Of a stretch of 64,000 nucleotides of DNA, positions 36,701 through 43,543 are shown one piece after another. A program made the translations under genes and the position numbers. Location: the NCBI RefSeq assembly GCF_001418085.1, contig NZ_LIQH01000039.1, positions 372,001 to 436,000 of the forward strand. Direction: 5' to 3'. Numbering within the stretch: position 1 is the stretch's first letter; each line of letters opens with the position of its first letter. The notes under the pieces are model-generated. The model saw only the letters and a list, made by a program, of their open reading frames with translations. It was not told the DNA's origin and searched no databases. This DNA comes from Lacinutrix algicola (GTDB taxonomy: Bacteria > Bacteroidota > Bacteroidia > Flavobacteriales > Flavobacteriaceae).

Positions 36701-37026
36701 ATACTGATATCGATTTACACATTATAGACCCAAATCTTGAAGAATGTTCTTATAAAAATGTAAAAACACAAATAGGAGGAGAGATATCAAAAGATATGAC
36801 TCAAGGTTTTGGTCCGGAAGAGTTTACTATAAAAAAGGCAAAAGAAGGATTCTATTTTGTGAAGGTAAATTATTTTGGAGATCGATATCAAAAAACAGAA
36901 AACCCTACATTTATGAAAGTTACTATTTTTAGAAATTTTGGAGAATCTAACGAAACAAAAGAGATTAAAGTTGTAAGACTGTCTAAGTCTAAAAGCAACC
37001 AAATTGTTGCTAAAATTGAAGTTTAA
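33715..37026 (+). CDS. VIT-VWA protein with inserted carboxypeptidase-like and TonB-plug domains
   Basis: An exported 1103-residue protein. Signal peptide 1-19 (ends IQAQ); VIT domain (about 25-160, with LEGELSFPLGEDQNVS); VWA domain (about 250-420) with an intact MIDAS start DVSLS and a GGTSY segment; carboxypeptidase-D-like repeat (about 573-650, GTITDQDGLPLPGVNV); TonB plug-like domain (about 670-785, SLQGKVSGLQI, LIVIDGVV, YGSQAVNGVIIV); TPR-like helices (about 870-930); C-terminal DUF2135/YfaP-like domain (VIDWNHNDTDIDLHIIDP...GFGPEEFTI). VIT-VWA-TPR-DUF2135 is a known order; the plug pair in the middle is the oddity. No barrel. Probably a periplasmic or surface adhesion or envelope-assembly factor; function unknown. 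Confidence 0.85.
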   Translation: MKNIFKLLFICFAIVKIQAQDMPSIKVGEDKLGITSLDIKVEVVGNIATTTYDMLFYNPTNRVLEGELSFPLGEDQNVSRLALDVNGNLREAVVVEKEQGRVAFEAVVRRGVDPILLEKGTGNNYKARIYPIFSKKYKRIVLAYEQELILNEKAHYFQLPLSFKKNLDHFSFTMNVFDQKLEPSINEGNLENFKFNNVNKNYTAKFEKENYTPSHTLTIKIPQEVSNKTIVNEDFFYVYKKLNSEKRTRKKSKSITLFWDVSLSMQNRDLEKEISFLNDYLKYLENVKVKLVSFSNTIIKENTFRIEDGNWSDLKMELANSIYDGGTSYQDLFNTITTDEVLLFSDGMRNLSEFSANINQPIYVVNSIIKANHVKLNSISEATNGKYINLKNTNVNDAIDEIKYQAYKFLGVSSNNKNIEFYPNQPRTVSNDFSITGKGFKVNDVIILNFGYGNEIIKKEEVTIVNDVENKLVKRIWAQQKLKMLELKNEENKTEIISHSKRYNVISNHTSLIVLETVWDYVKYKITPPEELFAEYNTIIDRNKNKKIVSGINIENKEVDVSLSTASANVNGTVFGTITDQDGLPLPGVNVLVKGTSNGAITDFDGNYTITATTGNTLVFSYVGSTSEVDVTNSSNISFSIPENNNLDEVVITALGINRKPNEITSSQQIVTAKQLKEASNPDVISSLQGKVSGLQITQDNNGVNSKKRIILRGNRSFFGKNEALIVIDGVVSSTQALSILNPDTIRTVNIIKGANGAALYGSQAVNGVIIVDTTPNQRNRSFRSVTNNSEIVKPAYKGCLKVKVQTNTAEYIKALSKAKNVEQAYKIYLEQRDDYSNVPAYYIDVYDFFTKYKNKTYSQRILSNIAEIDFDNYELLRVFAYKLEAINNYKLASFIFDQVLKLRPEDSQSYRDLALAYQEIGENQKAFDLLNKIVSGAVYKNVGRRKFEGIETISKNEINKLIQNASKVNKESLESFNKIKTNFDVRVVIDWNHNDTDIDLHIIDPNLEECSYKNVKTQIGGEISKDMTQGFGPEEFTIKKAKEGFYFVKVNYFGDRYQKTENPTFMKVTIFRNFGESNETKEIKVVRLSKSKSNQIVAKIEV

Positions 37027-37040
37027 ATATATATTCATAA

Positions 37041-37071
37041 AAAAACCTGAAGCTCAAACTTCAGGTTTTTA
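37041..37071. terminator. Bidirectional terminator between convergent genes
   Basis: AAAAACCTGAAG-CTCAAA-CTTCAGGTTTTT lies between the VIT-VWA gene and the end of the photolyase block; both strands yield a U-run, so it can serve both. Confidence 0.9.
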
Positions 37072-37089
37072 TTATATAATAAGAAAACG

Positions 37090-37452
37090 TTATTCCATAC
37101 TGTAAAAGTATTGCTCACTAGCTATTTTTCCGTCTTTTACTTCGTAAACACAAACTTCTTCCATTTTATGTCTACCTTTTTCTTTAAAAGTACAATCGAA
37201 ACCCATTTTTGCTGTAAAAAAGTTTCCTGCTACAATAGGTTCTCCTATTTCACTAGCATGAAATTCCTCAACACTTTCTAACCATTCTTTACTTTTATTC
37301 CAAACGTTTTCTTTACCCGAAATAATTTCTCCCGGCATTCCAGGCATTTCTCTACTTATTACATTTTCGGCATAGAGTTCGTTTACACATTCTAAGTTTT
37401 TACCTTCTTCGCACATCTGTTTCCATTTAGCGGCTACCTCTTTAGTATTCAT
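37090..37452 (-). CDS. NTF2/SnoaL-like family protein
   Basis: A 120-residue cytosolic protein with the cone-shaped NTF2/SnoaL pattern: an N-terminal helix pair (VAAKWKQMCEEGKNLECVNELYAENVISRE), GEIISGKENV, then strands ending in VYEVKDGKIASEQYFY. Such domains bind small hydrophobic ligands or act as isomerases. It is the last gene of the 17-gene photolyase block, 63 bp after the CPD photolyase. Specific function unknown. Confidence 0.85.
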   Translation of the reverse strand: MNTKEVAAKWKQMCEEGKNLECVNELYAENVISREMPGMPGEIISGKENVWNKSKEWLESVEEFHASEIGEPIVAGNFFTAKMGFDCTFKEKGRHKMEEVCVYEVKDGKIASEQYFYSME

Positions 37453-37515
37453 TGTTTTATGTTTATAAGTTGAATTATAAAGTTAATAAAAAAAATATGA
37501 TAATGTATTATAGAA

Positions 37516-38820
37516 TTACGAAACAGCCTCTTTATAAACTCTCAAGCAACGCTCTCTAGCTTCTTTATGATCTACAATTGGAGTTGCATAGGTAAGTTCT
37601 TGATATTCTGGAACCCATTTTTTTATATAAGCATGTTGTTTGTCAAACTTTTCTATTTGTGTTGTAGGATTAAAAATTCTAAAATATGGAGCAGCATCTA
37701 CACCAGAACCTGCAACCCATTGCCAGTTGCCAATGTTACTGGACATATCGTAATCGTGAAGTTTTAAAGCAAAATAAGCTTCACCTAAACGCCAGTCTAT
37801 AAGTAAGTGTTTACATAAAAAACTACCAACAAGCATGCGTACACGATTGTGCATAAAACCAGTTGCGTTTAGTTGTCTCATTCCTGCATCTACTAATGGA
37901 TAACCAGTTTGGCCTTCGCACCATGCTTTAAATTCAGTTTCATTATTACGCCAATCTATACGATCGTATTTTGGTTTAAAACTATCTTTAGCCGTGTGTG
38001 GAAAATGCCATAATATTTGCATAAAAAACTCACGCCAAACTAACTCTTTTAGAAAAGTAATATTTTTTTGTTTTGAAGCTTCATTTACCATTTTACGAAC
38101 GCTAACAGTACCAAAGCGTAGGTGAGGACCTAATTTTGAGGTATTATCTTGGGCAGGGAAGTTTCGGGTAGCTTCATAACCTGCTATTAAAGTAGGTGTT
38201 ACTGTATAGTGTTCTACTTTTACATTTGCTTCTTTAAAACCAATATCTATTAAGCTTAGATTTGGCAATTCTATATCTTTAACTGTATTATTGAGTAGTT
38301 CTTCCGAAGGAAAAAACTGTACTCCATTTCTTTTATATTCTTCCATCCATACACGAGAAAATGGTGTGTAAACTCTATATGGTGTACCATCTTTTTTTAC
38401 AATCTCGTTACGCTCAAAAATAACTTGATCTTTATAAGTATTGAAACTAATATCGTTAGTTTTTAAAAGGGACTCAATATTTTTATCTCTCGACAATGCA
38501 TAAGGTTCGTAATCTCTATTTGTATAAACCGTTTCTATAGAATAGTCTTTAATTAAAGAAGTGAAAATTTCTTCTGGAGTACCATTGTAAATAGCAATAC
38601 TCGAGTTATAATCCTTTTTTAACGTGTCTTGCATTGTTTGTAAACTCTCATGTATAAAAGTAACACGCGCATCGTCTTTTGGGAGTTTGCTTAATATGGT
38701 TTCGTCGAAAATAAAGATTGGCAATACTGGTTTATCTGCTTTTAGTGCTTCGTAAAAACCATGATTATCTTCTAAACGTAAATCTCTTCTAAACCAAAAT
38801 ATGTTTATGGGTTGTTTCAT
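37516..38820 (-). CDS. Deoxyribodipyrimidine photo-lyase (class I CPD type)
   Basis: A 434-residue photolyase repairing UV-induced cyclobutane dimers with blue light. N-terminal antenna-binding Rossmann domain (INIFWFRRDLRLEDNHGF) and C-terminal FAD domain with WREFFMQILWHFP, the GQTGYPLVDAGMRQL segment, TGFMHNRVRMLVGSFL and the DYDMSSNIGNWQWVAGSG signature with Asn/Trp residues near FAD. Length and motifs fit class I CPD photolyases. It abuts the SRPBCC gene (2-bp gap), inside the long minus-strand light-response block. Confidence 0.93.
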   Translation of the reverse strand: MKQPINIFWFRRDLRLEDNHGFYEALKADKPVLPIFIFDETILSKLPKDDARVTFIHESLQTMQDTLKKDYNSSIAIYNGTPEEIFTSLIKDYSIETVYTNRDYEPYALSRDKNIESLLKTNDISFNTYKDQVIFERNEIVKKDGTPYRVYTPFSRVWMEEYKRNGVQFFPSEELLNNTVKDIELPNLSLIDIGFKEANVKVEHYTVTPTLIAGYEATRNFPAQDNTSKLGPHLRFGTVSVRKMVNEASKQKNITFLKELVWREFFMQILWHFPHTAKDSFKPKYDRIDWRNNETEFKAWCEGQTGYPLVDAGMRQLNATGFMHNRVRMLVGSFLCKHLLIDWRLGEAYFALKLHDYDMSSNIGNWQWVAGSGVDAAPYFRIFNPTTQIEKFDKQHAYIKKWVPEYQELTYATPIVDHKEARERCLRVYKEAVS

Positions 38821-38822
38821 CT

Positions 38823-39284
38823 TTAATATTTTCCGAATAATTCTTCTAACTTCTCAGTACGATATTTAAAAATCTCTTCCAATTTTGGTCTTACTAAAAT
38901 AGGGTTAACCATTTGGCCTAAAATACCCATAGGTACTTTGTAATCTATAATATCTTCCATTTCAACACCACCTTCAATTTCCTTAATAAAGTGTTTATGA
39001 TGCCACAATGCGTAAGGGCCAAAACGCTGTTCGTCTACAAAATATTCTCCATCCACAACATGAGTAATTTCGGTAACCCATTTTGTTTTAATACCTAAAA
39101 CAGGTGTAACAATGTATTGAATTATTTGTCCGGCATACATTGGTCTATCTGCACCAGACAAGATATCGAATCCCATGTAATCTGGAGTAATTGTTTTTAA
39201 ATTTTTAGGACTAGACAAAAATTCCCAAGCTTGTGCTTTGGTGATTGGTAAGTTTTGTTTTCTATGGAATGTATATATTTTCAT
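38823..39284 (-). CDS. SRPBCC family protein
   Basis: A 153-residue START/Bet v1-like protein with a hydrophobic cavity. N-terminal TFHRKQNLPITKAQAWEFLSSPKNLKTITP is typical of the ligand-binding SRPBCC proteins that sit beside photolyases in many marine bacteria. No catalytic residue is evident and there is no signal peptide. The gene is 2 bp upstream of the CPD photolyase. Ligand unknown; lipid, polyketide or pigment-like molecules are possible. Confidence 0.88.
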   Translation of the reverse strand: MKIYTFHRKQNLPITKAQAWEFLSSPKNLKTITPDYMGFDILSGADRPMYAGQIIQYIVTPVLGIKTKWVTEITHVVDGEYFVDEQRFGPYALWHHKHFIKEIEGGVEMEDIIDYKVPMGILGQMVNPILVRPKLEEIFKYRTEKLEELFGKY

Positions 39285-39328
39285 TTTAAAGTTTGTTTTT
39301 TTATTTCTGCGAAAGCGAAAAAATAAAT

Positions 39329-39790
39329 CTAATTATATAATAATATATAACCGTTTAAAGAGGTTGCAATTAGTAGCCAAATCATGTAAGGTAAAAGTAA
39401 ATAACTCTTGTTTTGTACAGTTTTAAAATTGCTAAAGAAAAAAGTGTAAATCACAACAGTAAGTGCAGAAATAACTACTAAACCTAATGATACTAAGTGC
39501 TGATTAAAAAACACATAGTTCCATATTACATTTAAAAAGACTTGTAAAGCAAATGCTAATCTTAATTTTTTACTGTCTGCTTTTAAAAATAAGTATGCCA
39601 AGTAAATAGAAAAACAAACCATAATTAATGTCCAAGCAACACCAAAAACCCAGCCTGGAGGTGTCCATGGTGCTTGATTTAAGGACTGATACCAAGGAGT
39701 CATTGGTCCGTTTTCCATTAACCAACTTCCTAAAGCTAAACTTCCAAAATTTATAATTAGAAAGAAAATAATGTATTTTACAAATTTCAT
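39329..39790 (-). CDS. TspO/MBR family protein
   Basis: A 153-residue membrane protein with five expected helices. TspO landmarks are PWYQSLNQAPWTPPGWVFGVAWTLI in pieces (PWTPPGWVFG being the signature) and WNYVFFNQH. TspO proteins bind porphyrins and can degrade protoporphyrin in light, and they regulate photosynthesis or stress genes in some bacteria. Their frequent place next to photolyases suits a photo-oxidative stress role. A short AT-rich hairpin (about 39296-39329) lies between it and the SRPBCC gene and could attenuate the transcript. Confidence 0.93.
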   Translation of the reverse strand: MKFVKYIIFFLIINFGSLALGSWLMENGPMTPWYQSLNQAPWTPPGWVFGVAWTLIMVCFSIYLAYLFLKADSKKLRLAFALQVFLNVIWNYVFFNQHLVSLGLVVISALTVVIYTFFFSNFKTVQNKSYLLLPYMIWLLIATSLNGYILLYN

Positions 39791-39792
39791 AA

Positions 39793-39960
39793 TTAGTTTT
39801 TTAATGCCACTATTTTGTCTTGTATAGCTTCTGCTTCTGCTAGTTTTGCATCACTAGCACTTCGGTTTGATTTAGAAAGATCAAAAGATTCTTTCAATAA
39901 TTTTTTATATTCCTTTTGAAGTTTTTCTACTTCAGTTGTTTTCTTAAATAATCCGAACAT
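39793..39960 (-). CDS. Lacal_2735-family small protein
   Basis: A 55-residue protein: MFGLFKKTTEVEKLQKEYKK, then a charged helix with SNRSASDAKLAEAEAIQD. It is predicted to be one or two amphipathic helices (a short coiled coil). It matches my memory of the small flavobacterial Lacal_2735 family, often next to tspO or glutathione peroxidase genes. It has a 2-bp gap to tspO and 5 bp to the glutathione peroxidase gene. Function unknown. Confidence 0.8.
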   Translation of the reverse strand: MFGLFKKTTEVEKLQKEYKKLLKESFDLSKSNRSASDAKLAEAEAIQDKIVALKN

Positions 39961-39965
39961 ATTGT

Positions 39966-40502
39966 TTAATTTAAGTGTTTAGTTATTTTATTACTTGTAG
40001 GCGATGTTGAAGAAAAATAATAATTGATTAATTTACCTTCAGAATTTACTAAATATTTTTGAAAATTCCATTTCACACTAGAATTAGAAATTCCATTCTT
40101 ACTTTTTTGTGTTAGCCATTTGTATAATGGATGCTTATTGGAACCTTTAACTTCTATTTTTTCTGACATTAAAAATGTGACACCATAATTGACTTCGCAA
40201 AAAGCTTCAATGTCGTTTGCGTTGCCAGGTTCTTGTGCACCAAATTGATTGCAAGGCACACCAATAACTACTAGCTTATCCTTATAATTATCGCTCAATT
40301 TTTGTAAGTCTTTATATTGTGGAGTAAAACGACATTTTGAGGCTACATTAACAAACAAAAGATGTTTCCCTTTAAAACTTGAGAGTACAATAGGTTTACC
40401 GTTTAAGCTGTTAATTTTTATATCATAAATAGATTCTAGATTATTTATATCTATAGTTTCTTTTGAAAATAACGTTTTTGCGAATGCTTTAAATGGATTC
40501 AT
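39966..40502 (-). CDS. Glutathione peroxidase family protein
   Basis: A 178-residue thioredoxin-fold peroxidase. The peroxidatic Cys57 is in VASKCRFTPQY, Gln86 in GVPCNQFGAQEPG and the Trp in VKWNFQKYL, giving the expected triad. The residue after Cys is Arg, whereas the family normally has Gly (KCGFT). Bacterial members of this kind usually use thioredoxin. The ~28 N-terminal residues are a non-family extension without a clear signal. The position in the block suggests removal of lipid or hydrogen peroxide made under light. Confidence 0.92.
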   Translation of the reverse strand: MNPFKAFAKTLFSKETIDINNLESIYDIKINSLNGKPIVLSSFKGKHLLFVNVASKCRFTPQYKDLQKLSDNYKDKLVVIGVPCNQFGAQEPGNANDIEAFCEVNYGVTFLMSEKIEVKGSNKHPLYKWLTQKSKNGISNSSVKWNFQKYLVNSEGKLINYYFSSTSPTSNKITKHLN

Positions 40503-40505
40503 TTT

Positions 40506-41189
40506 TTATAATTTAAAACTAACGATTCCACAATCCATTTCGAATATTTGACCAGAAATTGAAGCTGCTTTTTCTGAGATTAAAAACTCTGCCATATTTG
40601 CTACTTCTTCTGGATTTAAGAACTTTTTTAAAGGATGACGTTCTTTAATGTTTTCAATCATTTTTTCGTTACGTAATAATTTTGAAGCTAACGTTGTGTC
40701 TGTAACTGTAGGTGCAATTGCATTAACACGAATTTTTGGTGCTAATTCTGCTCCTAAAGATTTTGTTAAACCTTCTACAGCAGATTTTGCTGCAGCAACA
40801 CTTGCATGAAAAGGCATCCCAAGTTTTGATGCAACAGTACTAAAGAGTAGGATAGAAGGAGTATTCCCTTTTTTTAATTGTGGTAAATAATGTTGAATTG
40901 ATTTTACAGCACCAATTACATTAATCTCGTAATCCTCTCTAAAATCGTTTAAAGACAATCTAGAAATTGGTTTTAAATTTATACTACCAGGACAATAGAT
41001 TAATGTGTCTATGTTTTCTATTTGTGGTAAATCGTCTTCTAAAATGTTACATGAGTAATGTGTTAGATTGTCGTGTTTTAATTCTGGCTCAGTTCTACTT
41101 ATATTATAGACTTTATTGCTTTTAATTAAGCTGTTTACTATTGCATTACCAATACCTTTACTTCCGCCTATTATTACTATATTTTTCAT
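40506..41189 (-). CDS. SDR family NAD(P)-dependent oxidoreductase
   Basis: A 227-residue short-chain dehydrogenase. Start chosen at the ATG at 41189 because the Rossmann motif IVIIGGSKGIGNAI must begin the protein; an upstream in-frame ATG at 41225 would add 12 unrelated residues. Visible: NAG-equivalent CPGSINL, catalytic Ser region LLFSTVASKLG, and the active-site segment HASVAAAKSAVEG in which the usual Tyr is replaced by Val while Lys is retained. This substitution makes ordinary SDR catalysis questionable. Coupled with the glutathione peroxidase gene (3-bp gap). Substrate unknown. Confidence 0.88.
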   Translation of the reverse strand: MKNIVIIGGSKGIGNAIVNSLIKSNKVYNISRTEPELKHDNLTHYSCNILEDDLPQIENIDTLIYCPGSINLKPISRLSLNDFREDYEINVIGAVKSIQHYLPQLKKGNTPSILLFSTVASKLGMPFHASVAAAKSAVEGLTKSLGAELAPKIRVNAIAPTVTDTTLASKLLRNEKMIENIKERHPLKKFLNPEEVANMAEFLISEKAASISGQIFEMDCGIVSFKL

Positions 41190-41197
41190 TTTAAATA

Positions 41198-41213
41198 TTG
41201 TTTTATTAAACAA
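41198..41213 (-). promoter_or_regulatory. Candidate operator palindrome upstream of the SDR gene
   Basis: TTGTTT-TATT-AAACAA, just before the SDR start. It shares the TTAAACA half-site with repeats at 41996-42025 and 50636-50665 within the same block. AT-rich sequence makes chance occurrences likely. Confidence 0.3.
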
Positions 41214-41247
41214 ATTCGATGCCATTAAAAGACAATCTATTCTATTA

Positions 41248-41556
41248 TTACCTCTTACTTATTTTATTGTGTGTAATCTGTTTTTGTCTAGAACATTTAA
41301 AGCGTCCGTCTTCAAAGTTTCTATTTTTAGAATGCTTAGTTTTTCTGCCTTGAACTCTAGCGCGCCACATTCTAAAACTACTAGCTTTCATTTCTTTTCG
41401 CATGAGTTCAATAACTTCCTGTTCTTTTATTCCAAACTGAAATGTAATGGCATCGAAAGGTGTTCTATCTTCCCAAGCCATCTCGATAATACGGTCAATG
41501 TCTTCGATAGTAAAATGTTCTGGACTATTAGGTTTGGAAATTATATTGTTCATCAA
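41248..41556 (-). CDS. TIGR03643 family protein
   Basis: A 102-residue protein of the TIGR03643 (DUF2805) family, recognised by TIEDIDRIIEMAWEDRTPFDAI, then FQFGIKEQEVIELMRKEMKASSFRMWRARVQGRKTKH in pieces. The pattern suggests a small helix-turn-helix-like DNA-binding protein. It is typically found next to photolyase or cryptochrome genes. The C-terminus is strongly basic. Its 5' end overlaps the preceding gene by 29 bp. Confidence 0.88.
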   Translation of the reverse strand: MMNNIISKPNSPEHFTIEDIDRIIEMAWEDRTPFDAITFQFGIKEQEVIELMRKEMKASSFRMWRARVQGRKTKHSKNRNFEDGRFKCSRQKQITHNKISKR

Positions 41557-41953
41557 ATTTTATTTTTTCATTTAAAAGTTTATCAAAAAATAATTTATTC
41601 TCTTTAAGCATTTTATTATTTTTAAAGTGAACAAACCGTCCTTGTGCATGAATACTAGAGCCATCTGCTTTATAAATTACTAATTGGTAATAAGGTATTG
41701 CCCAAGTAAAATTTTGTAGACCTTTAGTAATATGAATTAATATACCTTTAGGTCTTAACTCTATATTGGTATAGTTTATATCTGAAACAGTATTTAATAA
41801 GTGTTTTAAATTAGGACTAACATTATCTATAACCATACGTTTAGATCCAGCTCCTTTTAGTTTTAAACTTTGTAAAAAACTATAAGCTTTACCAACTAGT
41901 GCGTTTAGTAACTCCTTATTTTCCTTATTTGTGTGTGTAGTATTTAATACCAT
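41528..41953 (-). CDS. Uncharacterised protein in the photolyase block
   Basis: A 141-residue cytosolic protein I do not recognise. The first half is mixed helical (NALVGKAYSFLQSLKLKGAG), the second half is beta-rich with a WAIPYYQLVIYK strand and DGSSIHAQGRFVHF. It could be a small PH- or WYL-like beta barrel, but this is a guess. It overlaps the TIGR03643 gene by 29 bp, which argues for co-expression. A 99-bp gap separates it from the photolyase upstream, and that gap contains a palindrome that may start a sub-operon. Confidence 0.7.
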   Translation of the reverse strand: MVLNTTHTNKENKELLNALVGKAYSFLQSLKLKGAGSKRMVIDNVSPNLKHLLNTVSDINYTNIELRPKGILIHITKGLQNFTWAIPYYQLVIYKADGSSIHAQGRFVHFKNNKMLKENKLFFDKLLNEKIKFDEQYNFQT

Positions 41954-41995
41954 AGGTAAAGCAATATGTATAGCTCTATCACAAAGTTACAAAAT

Positions 41996-42025
41996 GTTTA
42001 AGTTTTAATCTAAAAGATTAAACAA
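41996..42025 (-). promoter_or_regulatory. Candidate operator: TGTTTAA-N16-TTAAACA inverted repeat
   Basis: The inverted repeat lies in the 99-bp gap between the cryptochrome-type gene and the 41528-41953 gene, the largest gap in this part of the block and a likely internal promoter. It resembles TGTTTAAC-N14-GTTAAACA before the TetR gene at 50636. Confidence 0.35.
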
Positions 42026-42052
42026 TATTAGCGAAACATTATATTTGATCAA

Positions 42053-43543
42053 TTAATTACCATTAACCATTTGCTGTCTGTTGCTTACAGTATGGCGCTT
42101 TAAGATGCGTTTTGCTTCTTTTTTAACTAAAGGATTATCTTTTAAATTCCAAAGTATATTACTCGCATTTTTTCTAGATATTTTCTCATTAACTATAGGA
42201 AAAGGATAATCTCTACCAAGTTCAAAACCTGTTAACTGTTGATCGAAGTAAGACAACGTTTGCGGCTCATGAATATAAGGCGCCTCTAACATTACCAATT
42301 CTGGAACCCATTTTTTTATAAATTCTCCTTTAGGATCGTGTTCTATACTATTTTTGATAGGGTTATAAATACGCAACATATTTATACCAGTTTCTCCTGC
42401 TTGCATTTGTATTTGCGGATAATGGATTCCTGGTTCAAAATCTAAAAATTGAGCAGCTAAATGTTCGCTCATAGCTTGCCAAGGTTGCCATAAATTATGA
42501 GTAAAAAAAGAAACTACCATAGCGCGCATTCTAAAATTTAAATAACCTGTTTCGTTTAAACAACGCATACAAGCATCTATTAATGGATAGCCTGTTTGTC
42601 CTGTTTTCCATGCTTTTTGAAATTCTAAATTTTCTGGTTTAATAAGGTTATGATATCCTTTATTTACACTTTTAAACTCCATTAAATGTTCCATTTCAAA
42701 TTTTTGAATAAAATGACCTTGCCATCGCAATCGTGACATAAAAGCATTAATATGTCGTTTGTGTTTACCGTTCTCTCTTACTTCTGCAGCTATATTTATA
42801 ACCTGCCTAATAGATAGGTTTCCCCAAGCAATATAAGGGGATAAACGACTACAAGCGGTTCGTGCTTCTAGTGGTTTACTAATATGAAACATGTAATTAG
42901 GATAGCGTTCTAAGAAAAAGGATTTCATGTATTTTATTCCTGTTCCTGTACCACCTTTTTGAAAATTTCTGTTGTATTGTGTTTTTAAATCTGTGACATT
43001 AAAAGTTTCTGAAAGTATATTTATTTCAGGTATTGTAAGTAATTGTTGCGGTTTTGGCTGAAATATATGATATGGCACATTCATAAAATCGTTCCAATCT
43101 TCAAACCAAGTATTTCTATTGGTTATACCTCTAATAATGGCATTGTTTGCATTTTCTAGCCAATTAATATATTCTTTTTTACAAAAGGAAGCAAATTGAA
43201 TGTCACGCTTAAAAGTAGATAAAAGTCCAGTTTCTTGATGAGAATAGATGTGCGTAATAGTGTAGTATTTCTGTATTTTAAGTATTGTAGATTCAATAGA
43301 ATCGTTGACCACTAAAACCTGAGAATCGAATTTTTTTAAAGATTGATTTAAATCCTCAAGAGATTGTTTTACAAAGTCCCAATGTCGCTTACTGTAATGT
43401 TTATCTTCAAGTAAAAACTTTTCGAACACATAGAGTAGAAGCACACGTTTACCAGATTTAATTGCGCGCTCAATAGCTTCGTTATCTTTTAACCGAAGAT
43501 CTCTTTTAAACCATACTATTTGTAATTCTTGTTTTTTAGACAT
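42053..43543 (-). CDS. Cryptochrome/photolyase-family protein
   Basis: A 496-residue FAD flavoprotein. The N-terminal domain ([20 protein letters not shown]) is photolyase-like, and [22 protein letters not shown] with [13 protein letters not shown] is characteristic of the cryptochrome-like group with HQETG. The FAD domain has [32 protein letters not shown] and [11 protein letters not shown]. It differs from the canonical CPD sequence at the NIGNWQW position ([13 protein letters not shown]), so DNA repair ability is uncertain; it may be a light sensor or a repair enzyme of other specificity. The ATG overlaps the stop of the FeS photolyase gene by one base. Confidence 0.9.
   Translation of the reverse strand: MSKKQELQIVWFKRDLRLKDNEAIERAIKSGKRVLLLYVFEKFLLEDKHYSKRHWDFVKQSLEDLNQSLKKFDSQVLVVNDSIESTILKIQKYYTITHIYSHQETGLLSTFKRDIQFASFCKKEYINWLENANNAIIRGITNRNTWFEDWNDFMNVPYHIFQPKPQQLLTIPEINILSETFNVTDLKTQYNRNFQKGGTGTGIKYMKSFFLERYPNYMFHISKPLEARTACSRLSPYIAWGNLSIRQVINIAAEVRENGKHKRHINAFMSRLRWQGHFIQKFEMEHLMEFKSVNKGYHNLIKPENLEFQKAWKTGQTGYPLIDACMRCLNETGYLNFRMRAMVVSFFTHNLWQPWQAMSEHLAAQFLDFEPGIHYPQIQMQAGETGINMLRIYNPIKNSIEHDPKGEFIKKWVPELVMLEAPYIHEPQTLSYFDQQLTGFELGRDYPFPIVNEKISRKNASNILWNLKDNPLVKKEAKRILKRHTVSNRQQMVNGN

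Noticed and set aside
41116-41607. 163-residue plus-strand ORF
   Set aside because: Composition is a shadow of the SDR, TIGR03643 and 141-residue genes on the other strand, with no family likeness.
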